Below, one piece after another: positions 14,439 through 28,100 of a stretch of 64,000 bases of DNA (positions are counted from its first letter, which is position 1; each line of letters begins with the position of its first letter). The notes beneath the pieces are model-generated. The model saw nothing but the letters and a program-made list of their open reading frames with translations. It ran no database searches and was not told where the DNA came from. Origin of the DNA: Perca fluviatilis (taxonomy: Eukaryota; Chordata; Actinopteri; Perciformes; Percidae); contig NC_053121.1 in NCBI RefSeq assembly GCF_010015445.1, forward strand, positions 27,037,934-27,101,933, in the 5' to 3' direction. The translations under genes and the position numbers were made by a program.

Positions 14439-17400
14439 TTCAGCATCGTAGCTGTCAGTACTGTATTATTTTCATAATACTGTGTATCTGATTTATAATG
14501 CAGTTACCATATTTGTCCCTAAATCCACTCTCAACATGTCATCTTTCATCATACACCTGTCTGTCAGCACTGTTGTCATGTTATCACCGCCTTCAGCCAT
14601 GTAAGAGAAGATACTTTAATCATTTTAAACTGTATGTAAGTGTGCCATCATAAACAGTGTGTTTCTATTCAAATGAATTTACTGTAGAAGGTTTTGTCTG
14701 AGTGAATGTGTTCTGTGCTGTGGATGCAACTTTGATTAAATTAAAATTATTAAATAAATAAGTGACTTTCCACGCAGAGCAGAGGAACCTATATTAAAGG
14801 GATATTTCACCGTTGGAAAGATGAATATATTAATATAAATATAAATTGGGTCACTTATGCAGTAGAAATGTGAAAAGAGTTTAGTGGCTTCTAGGCTGAG
14901 AAAAGCCAGAAAATGTTTTTTTGGCTCATGTGGATGAAAGACACCAAATCCCAGAATACACTTGTTTCGCTGCTTTAGAGTCCACTCCCAAGCCACGCCT
15001 ACCGTTTACAGACAGACAGTGAGACGGTCAACTCAAGTGTGTTTTATTGTCATTTCAACCATATACAGGCCAAAAGTTTGGACACACCTTCTCATTCAAT
15101 GTGTTTCTTTATTTTCATGACTATTTACATTGTAGATTCTCACTGAAGGCATCAAAACTATGAATGAACACATATGGAATTATGTACTTAACAAAAAAGT
15201 GTGAAATAACTGAAATGTCTTATATTTTAGATTCCTCAAAGTAGCCACCCTTTGCTTTTTTTGATAGTGCTGCAAACCCTTGGTGTTCTCTCAATGAGCT
15301 TCATGAGGTAGTCACCTGAAATGATTTTCACTTCACAGGTGTGCTTTGTCAGGGTTAATTAGTGGAATTTTTTCCCTTATTAATAAAAAATTTGCTGTTT
15401 AGGTTTAATTACTAATGTTAACTAGCATTTTAGTTAGCAATAATTAGCCTGCCTATGTTATCTCCTTACATATACCTACGCTCTCTGTCTCTGCAAGATT
15501 GGGAATGATTGAGATTTCTCTTGGCACAGCTACCAGAAGACTTACAACTTTCAGACAGGTTGCTCACGTCACAGCTACGTCTTCGAGCTCAGTTGGAGGC
15601 TGCACAGTAACGCTAATAATAAGTTGAAACTGCCTGCAAGCTTCTCCTGTACTATACGGTAATCCTCTACTATATGACACAATCGTTAGCCTATTTTTAC
15701 AAAAATGCCTGCTACAGAGACATAACGTAAGGTACAAGGTAATGGAGCCTTTTATACATTGTCATGTTTCTTTAGAAATAAACAATGGACAAATAGTCTT
15801 TAAACGCTTCAGATGTAAAGTTATTCGCTGTCAAAGTGATGTCAAAATGAATGGCAGTCGGGAGGTGATCGTTTTGTAGCATCAAAATGGCGCCATAGGA
15901 GGTTCGAGTTCTGAAGCGAAGCTTACCCCCTTGCTACTACTGGCTGTAGTCCATTGCCTCTGGGCAAAAAAATCTTCCGATGATGCAAAAATCGTCGTTT
16001 TCAGTCATCAGAAGATTTTTTCCAGACCCACAATACAGAGATCTCTCGTCTCAGGGGGACATGAGGGAGGGAAGCACGGTCATTCGAAAATACTACCATG
16101 TTTCTACTGATACAAAGCTTAATGCTAAATCGGTGAAGTATCCCTTTAATTCAATTCAATTCAATTTTATTTATAGTATCAAATCATAACATAAGTTATC
16201 TCGAGACACTTTACAGATAGAGTAGGTCTAGACCACACACTATATTTTACAAAGCCCCAACAATTCCAACAAGGTTTCTATTCTTGGACGTGTAGCCATA
16301 TACTCATATAAACTATTTGACTTTTCTTTATCCGACTTTGTCTCCAAAACTTGAACAGAAAAGGTCACTCTGAATCTAGGCTTTGTTCATGCTGCTGCTG
16401 CTGCTTTTGCTGCTGCGGCTGTTCATGTGTATGTGTGTGTCTGAGAGAGTTGGAGAGGGATGGAGAGTGAGTTTTGGTGTGTCGGATTGCATTAGTGGGG
16501 GGACTTGTTTCTCATTGACGTTTCCTCTCATTTTTCTAATTTACTCTAGCTGGAGACGTTAAAGGAAGATGACAGAGGGAGCGAACAGAGTGCTAATCAA
16601 GTCAGTGTAAGTGGGAAAAAACTAAGCTCTCACTACTCCACGCTAAATATTTTTCTTCCCCTTATTTTTTTGTATTTATTTCACCTCCTCTCCTCCCCCC
16701 TTGTAACTCTTCCACTGACATGACATATCATTGCAGGCCAATCTTCACAGGGAGTGTAGGCTAATTGTCACTAAATCACCCAGACACAACTGGGTTAGAA
16801 AATGAAGGGCCAGCATACAGTGCACATTTAGGGTAAATGAACACACTCTAATACATACTTGCACACACTCTCACATTAGACAAGAACTTGAAGACAAGGT
16901 CACTGCGTTCTGATTAGACTTGACTCTGAAGGGCAAGCCACCTTCCATCGCCACAATTCTCGTTTTAGAAACTTCACTAGACGCACATAAATGTATTTCC
17001 TGCCACACACGCGGATCCAAATTTCCTCTTCTATCCTCACATCTATGTATGAGGCTGTCACAGGCTCACAGGAACAACAGATTGATCATTAGCATGATAG
17101 CATCGTAGCATTTCCTTTTCCTCTCTCTTCCACTCTTATTTGTTTTTCCCTTTTGTCAGAACATTAGCTGCTGGCTTTGTTTTTTCGCTCCTTCATCTTG
17201 TGCTCATTATCTTGTCCTTTTTTATGGATTATTTTGTGTGTATTCCTAATTTTCCATTTGCTTACACTCTTATTTGCATGCTTGCTAAAACACCCTCAAA
17301 TATTAGACTCTTACTACCCTGAGCCCTGTTTAGGTTATTCAGCAGCATTGGTGTTAAATTGGGGTGCTACGTGGGTCTTTCAACAGTGTTTTGTGACCTC

Positions 17401-18648
17401 TGTCTTTCCTCAGGATGTAACAGCATCATCAGTTGTGTCCTGCAGTCAGGACAAGGAAGGTCTTCCAGAGAAGAATCGTCCCAGTCCTATACAATCCGAG
17501 AGGGATGCACTCCTAATCGGTATGCTGCCTTACTGTATCTCCATGGCATTACTGCATTTACAAAACAACAATACAATTGATCAAGGGGGTGAAAAAGTGT
17601 CTTTTTGACAACACATCCACAATGAAGCCTAAACCATATAAAACATTAATTACATGAAAAGCTGCCTGCGCACACATTTATCTTAACATTACAAGTTTCT
17701 GTTACAAACATGTACCTGTTGATGGACACATGAATATTAGGAATATAATTAAAGTATAAACATCCTGACAGAAAGTTTCCATCTTTTAATCACTCAGTTT
17801 GAGATTTTCAACTGTGGCTATAGTGTGCCTTTAACAACCTACATTTTAGTTGTTTTATAGTCTTATTCCAAGTGCAATCCGCTGTTTAAGCTGTTTTCGT
17901 CATGTTAGCAGCTTGGCTCTGGGGATGGCAATGTCATTGAGTCAGTCCTCTGCTTTGGTGTAGATTGAAACATCTCAACAACTATCAGATAGATTTCCAT
18001 GAAGTTTCATACAGTTATGTACGGTGCCCAAAGAGTTAATCCCAAGGACTTTAGTGATTCCCTGAATTTTCCTCTAGCACCATCATCAGGTCAACCATTT
18101 TACTTTGTCTAATACTTTCTTATAAACCAATAACCTGCAAAACTAGTTAGAGTTCCATCAGCTCCAGTTTTACATTAATAAGCAAATGTTAGCATGCTAA
18201 CTTGCTAAACTAGTATAGTTAACATTGTAAATGGTCATCAGCAAATCATCAGCATGTTAGCAATGTCATTGTGAGAATGTTAGCATCCTGATGTTAGCAC
18301 CACAATATTAATTCAGTAGCCTATCTGACCTATACAAGCTGCTCTACAGTATTTTATGTCTTATGCTTCATATGTTTATGCTGTTTTTAATATGTTAATC
18401 TGTTCTTTATGATGATGGCTCTCTGATATTATTAAAACAATTTTTTAATATGTTATTTGAATTAAAAAATTGAGCTAAACAAATTTAATTTGGTAATTGT
18501 GCCACCAAAACACTTACAGGAAGTGTACAAAATAACGTCCTCAAAAATGGTGGTCTCAACAGAAATGTAACATTATAGTTTCACAAAGGGAGTACACACA
18601 CTACATAGCTGTTGAATTGGATTACATTTTTTTTTTTTTTTATTTTTT

Positions 18649-18693
<45 letters not shown>

Positions 18694-21600
18694 CCTTTCC
18701 CCCGTTGTATTTCTGCTTCTGTCGCTTTGACGTAATAATTATGCATAATTACATAGCCGTTAGAGCAAGAGAGGAGAAAGATATGAAGAGAGAAAGAGCT
18801 CGATTTACTCATTAGATTACATAACACAATGTGACTTTATGATAATGGGAAATATAGCCAACATCTATCTCCCTGGTGTGTAATAAACTACATTATTTAT
18901 AGAAGTAAACAAAGCCTTGTCCTATTTTGCTTCCTGTTTTCCGGCGCACTTCATTTTCACATGTTAATTGTCAAGGACATCCGTTGGCTCAAAGCATGAA
19001 TGATAAAACTTGTCTTGTTAGGAAGTAAAAAGGAAATGCAAATTATGCTAGAGTTTAACAAATAATAAAGCTTTCTATATGTCTCTATTTGGGTCCAGTT
19101 CTACCTTTCTTCCAGTGCCAGAAAAAACTGCATCTACTGTACAGTAGATGCAGGTTTTTCTGGCACTGGAAGAAAGGTGTGTCATAGCAGGTAGTTAGGT
19201 AGTCAATGGTGCGTGTCCTCTGTGCATGCCCACTCTGGCTGTTTGCTCAGAAAGAGGTGGGCCACAGTTAAAGATTCTGGCACCTTTTTATGTCAGAATC
19301 ACTCCTCTTGACGTCTTGTTTGATGCTGAGTTGAAGTGAGCATCGCAGGAAAGAAAAGGGACACTTGAATTCTGAAGGAAAATGTTTCATCAGGGTTGAA
19401 TCTCTTTGCCTTTTCTCTCCCTCCACACAGTGAATGTAGATGAACACAGTTGTGTAATCTATGAACGCCTTCATAAAAACTGAGAAGCAAAAGTATACTA
19501 GATGAAAGTGTTTTTATTTGTATTGTTCAGCTGCAAAGGCCTTTCCAGTACGAGCTGTGTTTTTTTTTCTTTCTTCAAATAAGAATGAAACAACTATTGT
19601 GCTTCTGAAAACACCATCAAATCATCTGTTAATAATAATTCTGTTTTATTACAACTTGGGTCTTATTTTTTGTAGATTTGGTGATCATTTTTACCCTGTT
19701 ACATGATTTTAATGAAGTTAACAGAGTCAAAACTAGGATTTTAGAAATACTGAGCTCAAGAGTCCAAATTCTCCCAGCTGAACCTCAACCTAAGACATTA
19801 TTCCCTGGCCACCAACCAAACTAAAATACAAAATATCACAATTTAATTTTATCTCCCTACATTATGGTCTAAATGTTCTTTAAAAACCTTCTGTACAATG
19901 TCAGGTAGGAGGAGATATCCCTTTTATTTCAATTTATGTAGTTTTCTGCCTGAAAACATTACATTTTTAATATGTTTAAATAATAAAATCCGCCCTCAAA
20001 TTCCCATAATTATTATTGTGGACACCACAATGTCCTCAATGGTAGCTACGATCCTGCACTTTAATTGCTGAGATGTGGGAATGCTGCACACACAATGTGG
20101 GAATGCTGCAACCGATATGACTCAGCTAAAGGCTGAAATAATTATTATATATTTTTTAAGATATTACAGGCATACTGCATTTTTGCAGCAATTTCCATAA
20201 ATTTGGCGCAGTCTGTACAGCAATTTTCCTTATCACTCCCTGTTACAACCCCAACACCAGAATATGATTTTTGATTAAAGCAGGTCATCAATCCACTCCG
20301 TCATCACCATCTTTTAGCATTCAGCAGTACATCAAATCTGTGTGTTATTTAGTATGGAACCACAATAAAACCGAGCAAAAAAAGTTGTTTTTCTGATATC
20401 TCTATCTCTTTCTCTGTCATTTCCCAAACCATATCAAGGCTTACTGTGTGTTGAGAAAACAAACCAAGAGACATCACACTTGACCCAAACGTGCATGATT
20501 TGTTTCCAGATCTCATCAGTTACATACAATGATGGCCAAAACGGCCAAAAATAAGCATAAGTTGCAATAAATTGGGAACTATCCCTCAATTTCATCTTGT
20601 TGTTCTGCGTAGAACGTATAAACTTAAGCCTAGCTCACATGCTTTGCCTGCCATACATGCAGACACACATATTGAGGTCAGATCATCTGGAGACCCACCA
20701 TCCAAATCTCAGCTGAAGTTTTGGGGTCTTCTATCAGCCTTGTGGTGCTCTAACGAAAAGCTGTGGTGAAGGATTATCTCTCTCCTGGCCCTATCAGAGT
20801 CGAGAGCACATGGTTTGGTTGAGGTTGTGGAGAGTTTCAGTAGCACACAGCTTTGATGAAAGATAACGGCATCAAAGCCGTCATCAAACACTCCCTCTAA
20901 TCTGGAGCCGCAATATAAAAGAGGCTCTTAACAGTGTTGGGAGTCTGACAAGAAAAAGGCACTTGATGCATCCTTGCTTGTTTTTCAGTCAGGGAAGAAC
21001 AGAAAGAATAATATAAGTTTTAAATGATTTATTGTCAGATGCACAACAATTACAGAAGCAATCATTGTCACTTCAAATGTTGGCTCTCAGGTTCTCTCCA
21101 ACAATGCTAATTAGATTTGTCACAGAAAATCGCAAGTAAAAAAATAAATAAAATGACAATCTAAGACATAAGATGTTAAATAGTGCCAGTTATAGGATCA
21201 ACATGATGTGATCACTATTCTTGTCCTTGTCTCTTTGTATATAGTCTGCATATAGTGTCTCTGTATGTATTTATTACTTTGTGTTACACCAACCTGCCAG
21301 GGGGTCTGCAGATGGAAATTAGCCTAAGGCTATAATCTGCCATATTTACATTTGTGAAAATAAAATAAATAATAAATAAATATAACAGAAAATATGAAAT
21401 AAGGTAATATAGATTTGTGTAAGACAGTAATTGCAAATTAATAAACTAGGGGTAGGAATCATAGGGTACCTTAAGATACACAATGCATGGCTTATGATAC
21501 GGATAATATCTCGATACAGTGATTCTACGATAATCAATATATTGCTAAACAATCCTATGAAGATGCATTACAAAATGCCCGTGAAAAGGTTAAGTGCAGG

Positions 21601-24600
21601 TTTTCTCTCTCTTCACTGCAAGTCCAAACTGTTAATAAACAGCACAATTCTGCAGCGCAATTTTTTCAGTCTGTAAATTAAAATAACAGAACTATACAGC
21701 AACTATGGGTCCAGACTTTGGATTTAAACGTGGCTGGGGCATCTGTTATTTTCTTCTGCTTTCCACCATCCTGTTGAAAACATCTTCCTCTTCAGCTAGT
21801 TAACTTATGTTCAAGTTTCCCTGATTCATGTGTTGAGCCTCAAGGAGCCATGAAGTAGTGACACTGGGAGCAGGGAAATCTATTTAGAGTGCCTTGTTTT
21901 ATTAATTAAAATATCAATATTTGGCGCCAGCGTATCGATTATCATATCGCACATAGAAGGACGATGATATATTGCCGTATCGATATTTTGTCCCAACCCT
22001 AGAATCAACTGAATGTAAACATGAATGTAATAAATGTATATGCATAATGAGAAGTAATACATATTATTACTTCTCTACTACTATATTATTAGTCTGCTTT
22101 TATTTATATATATATATGTATATATGATTAATCGCATTAATGTCATAGTTAAAGGAATATTTCACCATTGGAAAGATGAATATATATTTAAATTGGGTCA
22201 CTTGTGTAGTAGAAATGTGAAACCTTTTTAGAAATTGGTTGCTTCTAGGCCGAGAAAAGCGAGAAAATGTGTTTTTGGCTCATGTGGATGAAAGACACCA
22301 AATCCCAGAATGCACTTGCTTCACTGCTTCAGCGTCTACTCCCAAGCCACGCCTACTGTTTACAGACAGACAGTGAGATGATCAACTCAACAAGTGTGTT
22401 TTATTGTCATTTCAACCATATACACGAAAAAACGTTTCACCGTGGCTCAAGTGGTGTTACACATTTAAAACATATACTTTTTTGCCACAGCTGATACATT
22501 ATCCGGACTTCTTTCAGTGGATTGATTGATAGCTCCAGAGGGAACAGAACTGTGTCCATGTCAACGCTCTGCTATGCATGGCAACGGTCTGTTATCCTTA
22601 GCAGCGGTCTGTTATCAAGAAATAACAGACCGCATTCTACATTAGAATTCAACCAAGCCATAAAAGAAGGCTAACACATAGCTACTAGCATTAGCTCTTG
22701 GTGGGCTGTGGTATAAACATCACAAACACAGCCATAAATTTGCGTGGGATGTAGCTAGAATGGTCGGCATTTTACAGTCACAAACTCCACCAGCAGTTAG
22801 CAGTTAGTTGGATACAAATCACCCTATTTCTATAACAGGCAGTCCGGGGTAACACCAAGGGGGTAAGCTTCGCTTCAGAACTCGAACCTCCGATGGCGCC
22901 ATTTTGTTGCTACAAAGGTATCACCTCCTGTTAGCATTCCACTGGCCGACATTTTTTTTTTACGTCACTTGACTGTGAATAACTTTACATCTGAAGTGTT
23001 TAAAGAATCTATTTGTCTGTTGTTTAGTTCTAAAGAAACACGACAACGTATAAAAGGCTCCATTACCTTGTACCTCACGTTATGGCTCCGTAGCAGACGT
23101 TTTTGTAAAAATAGGCTAACGATTGTGTCATAACCAAGTGACTTACTGTCGCACAGTAGAGGAATTACCGTATAATACAGGAGAAGCTCGCAGGCAGTTT
23201 CGACTTACATTAGCTGTTTAGGTTTAATTACTAATGTTAACTAGCATGTTAGTTAGCAATAATTAGCCTGTGCTTATGTTAGCTCCTTACATATACCTAC
23301 ACTCTCCGTCTCTGTAAGATTGGGAATGATTGAGATTTCTCTTGGCACAGCTACCAGAAGACTTACAACTTTCAGACACGTTGCTCACGTCGCATTTACG
23401 TTGTCTCTGTCAGTTGGAGGCTGCGCAGTAAAACAAGTGATCACTGGAAAAGTGCTTCTAATAACCTTCACTGGTCTCCGTCCAGAGCAACGGGGTCTAT
23501 TGGTCCATTATATATATGTCAATGGGTAACACAGCCCACCTCCACTAGTAGTCTTACCCGGTGACAGAGCAGCAGGCTGGATTGTCCACAGCAATATTTC
23601 CACAACAACAAAAACACAGCACAGCAGTCTCTGAACTCACGTTGGGAGTTTCGTTGAAGTTGGATGTAGTCCAGTTTGCTCAATGAGCAGTATTGGTGGA
23701 ACAGGTGGCCGGCTAGCATTAGCTTTCCACCGGCACACTCGTTTAACGCTCCCCACTGATGAGGTCTCTTTACCGGCCAGAGGCATCGAGCACCACCGCT
23801 GGTCTCCATGCAGGCGAAGCTTGCGTAGTGTGTTGAGTATTGCGTCTGTAATAAAGTGTCCTGCATATTCTCCGATCTGTACCAATGTATCCCGGTGGTA
23901 CACGTGTGCGGTAGTTTGAATGCACATAATTGTTGTTCTAAAATTTCCGTCGGGATGAACAGTTTCTTCTCCTGCTGAGAAGCTAAGCGAAGATTCAATA
24001 TGGCTGACACTCGTTTTTTCCTCGGCAATCTCCGGAAAAAGCCGACAGTCCAACCCCCTATGGGCTATGCGGATGTGGCTCCTAATACAGGCTGTAGTCT
24101 TTTGCCTCTGGGCAAAAAAGCCTCAGATGACGCAAAAATCATCATTTTGCGTCATCTGAGGCTTTTTTCCAGACCCACAATACAGAGATCTCCCATAATT
24201 TTTTTTCATTTTAATGCTCTTATCAACATGGAAAAGTGGATCGGCTTGCTTTGTGCTTTTGTCGCCTGGCTTTGACGAGGGGAGAATTCGCATCAGCTGT
24301 GTGCTTGGCCATCAAGTGGTATTTCAGACTGGACGTGCTGCGATGGTAGCTCAGTTCACAGCGACAAAACACACAGATCTCTTTGGTCTTGTCAATGGAA
24401 CCATTTGGCAACTTTTTAAAAGTAAACTTTCCATTCAGAATCTTGTTGGCATCCATTTCGGCGTCTCGCGCTCGCCATCCACTCAAAACGTAACGTTAGC
24501 CTACTACTCTTTGGCCGGCTCTCAAGCCCAAACAAGTGTGTGCGGTGTGCCTGTTGTTTTGTTTCTGGTCTAGCTAGATCTGGTTACTAGTTGTTGCAAC

Positions 24601-24726
24601 AGCATGTGAAAAAAACTACAAAGTTTGCTAGGTCAAAAAGAACGTTACTCTCCCGATAAAAAAATGTACGCCATTAAAATGAGTTTGCGTTAACATCATT
24701 AATAACGCGTATATATATACTGTGTG

Positions 24727-24788
<62 letters not shown>

Positions 24789-25097
24789 GACGGCAGTAGC
24801 TCAGTCTGTAGGGAGTTGGGAATCGGAGGGTCACTAGTTCAAGTCCCCGTACGGACCAAAGTACAGTGGTGGACTGGTAGCTGGAGAGGTGCCAGTTCAC
24901 CTCCTGGGCACTGCCAAGGTGCTCTTGAGCAAGGCACCAAACCCCCAACTAGTCGGGGTGCCTGTCCATCGACAGCTGCAGTCCCTTCACTCTGACATCT
25001 CTCCATTTGTGTATGAATAGGTACTGTGTGTAATGTCTGTTCTAACAACAGAGTGAAAACATTGTAATTTCCCTTGCGGGATTAATAAATTATTATT

Positions 25098-25134
<37 letters not shown>

Positions 25135-28100
25135 GAGGGGAAAACAGTTGTAACATGTATGTAAGTTTGTAAAAGTATATAAAGATAAAGTGACAGTTTT
25201 AGGGTAAAGTGACATGCAATGAGCTCAAAAGTTCAAAAGTCTAATGGCATGTGGGATGATGCTGTCCCTGAGCCTGGTTGTGCGGGATTTTTAGTAGTAT
25301 TTAGCTGTGGTTTAAAGTCATGTTTAAACTCAAAGGTTGAAGCTTTGTGACAAGCTATGTCTTTGCATTTTGACAGTTTAATTAACATGTCTGCGTGACC
25401 TATTTGTTCTACCTCAGGGATCATTTCAACCTTCCTGCACGTCCACCCGTTTGGAGCCAGCATCGAGTACATCTGTTCCTACCTGCAGCGTTTGGACACC
25501 AAGGTAACAGACACACACACACACACACACACATATATATCCTAGACATGGTGACACAGATTCAATTTCCCTGCAGGGCTGACATATGGGCCTGCTGTAT
25601 GCCAGGGTCCTGCTGTGCCATTTTAGTCTCCTGGCATGCAAACATGCCTGAAGTGCAGACGAAAGCCATCAATTACTCTGAGATTTTTTTTTTGCCTTTA
25701 TTTATCTCAGTAAAGGGTGGTGAACACGCACGTCAATTTAAAGCTGCACTGCTTCACACTCATACTGTATACATGTTACATACCATGGGTGTATGAAAAC
25801 AAATAGAATATAGGCTAAAAAAACAGAGATGTAGTAGGTTTAAGTTGAATACTCAGACATTCAGTGACACTTTCCATTTCATAATTCTTTACTAGATTAG
25901 TTGTTGAGTGCAGAACAAAGCTTAACTGATGTTCCACAGGTGTTATTTTTAGCTCATGATCTGATATTGACAGGAAACTGGAGGTTCTAAAGTTACGGAT
26001 TGTTTCAGAAATGCATGCAAATGCACATGTTGGCTTATTTTAAAAATATGTTAAAGGATCCTGTCAGCTATTATGGCGTGTTTATTTTGTCAATAGGGTT
26101 CTTGTTTTCTTTTCATGGACCAACACTCACACACAAGCCTATTACACATCCTCCAGTTTTTAAAGAAAGTCATGCAATTATGTGATTCTGACACCAATCT
26201 CCTGTTTTCTTTTTTCTTTTGATTTCCACCCAAAACATTAATAGCTGCACAGTTCCTAATTAAACTCTGTGTAGACTTTATTTCTTCTTTCTTTTGTGGT
26301 TAAAATAAAAATCATGTTTTACTATATTTCATTAATTCAGTTACATGGTTAAGATATTATGTTATTTAGTTGGCAGCTTAATTTATACATATAAAAGGGA
26401 CATCCATTATCTGTAACAATCCAATGCAGAACATGAAGTAGACTATGAAGATGATTTCTAATTTCAGGTATAAGCCATGACCCCTTTTGGTATACTCTGA
26501 ATACATAGGTCTGAATACAGATATTTTTGTGACATAAACAAATGCAGATAGTAGCTTTGTGATAGTGACAAAGTCAAACTAGGAGTTACCGGATTCAACC
26601 ACATCACCTAATGTGGGCAGCTGAGTAAATCGACAGTTGTTGCAGCAGGGTGGCAGGTTTATCCCACCAGGTTTTTTTCTCCTGATACAGGACGAAGCAC
26701 CGCTGACCTTCCCTGTGGTCAAAATCTTGTTTGTCTCGACCTTTTAGACCTCAGGTTCTCCTTCCTCGTTAATAGCGTAAAACCTCAATAGCCAGTTTTT
26801 TCTTTGCAGCTAGAGCTTCCCTGCGTTTGTCCTGTTGCAGTTATCACTTTCTAATTTGATCACACATCCCCCCATGCGCAACCTCCATCCATCCATCTTC
26901 GTCCGCTTATCCGGTGTCGGGTCGCGGAGGGAGCAGCTCCAGCAGGGGACCCCAAACTTCCCTTTCCCGAGCAACATTAACCAGCTCCGACTGGGGGATC
27001 CCGAGGCGTTCCCAGGCCAGGTTGGAGATATAATCCCTCCACCTAGTCCTGGGTCTTCCCCGAGGCCTCCTCCCAGCTGGACGTGCCTGGAACACCTCCC
27101 TAGGGAGGTGCCCAGGGGGCATCCTTACCAGATGCCCGAACCACCTCAACTGGCTCCTTTCGGGCGAAAGAACCGCGGCTCTACTCGCGAGCTCCTCACG
27201 GATGACTGAGCTTCTCACCCTATCTCTAAAGGGAGACGCCAGCCACCCTCCTGAGGAAACCCATTTCGGCCGCTTGTACCCTGGATCTCGTTCTTTCGGT
27301 CGTGACCCAGCCTTCATGACCATAGGTAAGGGTAGAGGAAACTGACCGGTAGATCGAGAGCTTTGCCTTCTGGCTCAGCTCTCGCCTCCGTCTGCGGTGC
27401 GATAGATGGAATGTAATACCGCACCCGCTGCGCCGATTCTCCGACCAATCTCCCGCTCCATTGTCCCCTCACTTGCGAACAAAACCCCAAGGTACTTGAA
27501 CTCCTTCACTTGGGGTAAGGACTCATTCCCTACCTGGAGAAGGCATTCCATCGGTTTCCTGCTGAGAACCATGGCCTCCAATTTAGAGGTGCTGATCCTC
27601 ATCCCAGCCGCTTCACACTCGGCTGCGAACCGATCCAGTGAGTGCTGAAGGTCGCAGGCCGATGATGCCATCAGGACCACATCATCTGCAAAAAGCAGCG
27701 ATGAGATCCCCAGCCCACCGAACTGCAACCCCTCCCCACCCCGACTACGCCTCGATATCCTGTCCATAAATATTACAAACAGGATTGGTGACAAAGCGCA
27801 GCCCTGGCGGAGGCCAACCCTCACCTGAAACGAGTCCGACTTACTGCCGAGAACCCGGACACAGCTCTCACTTTGGTCGTACAGAGATTGGATGGCCCTG
27901 AGTAGAGACCCTCTCACCCCATACCCCATGCGCAACCTATTGATGAATATATTCATGTTCTGTGTCCGTCTGCTGCTGCCTGCCTCTGCCAGGTTAGGCT
28001 CTTTCTCAGCCTGATTTCTCTGAACAAAGCGCTGTGTTTGAGCTGATTCCTGGGTTATAACTGAGCTGAGCTTTGTCGTCACAATTCCACCAAGACCGTT

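Larger units (their letters stand above)
2273..16549 (+). other. gene 1 intron, 14.3 kb, repeat-filled
   Basis: Begins GTCAG and ends CTCTAG. It hosts the Tc1 element (3112-4736), the TTAA MITE (5746-6247), the PIF/Harbinger-like MITE (6419-7151), a SINE (9183-9292), two copies of the hairpin-bearing TTAA element, the TAGTCT element (12247-12634) and microsatellites. Between these (for example 7155-9180 and 12650-14790) I see only AT-rich sequence without a supported exon. Confidence 0.7.
17520..25417 (+). other. gene 1 intron, 7.9 kb
   Basis: Begins GTATGC and ends ACCTCAG. It holds a TTAGCATG-rich repeat (about 17880-18360), the T/A homopolymer palindrome, the 76-bp palindrome, a possible hAT element (about 21447-22003), copy C of the hairpin element, a BED-finger hAT fragment, a SINE and TA microsatellites. 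In 18700-19090 and 19190-21000 I see nothing but AT-rich sequence. Confidence 0.7.

Noticed and set aside
24787..24860. Possible tRNA gene
   Set aside because: A and B boxes are present but the cloverleaf arms do not pair and the sequence continues into a SINE body.
26835..27209. Plus-strand open frame of 124 codons
   Set aside because: Antisense shadow of the Rex3-like LINE reading frame.
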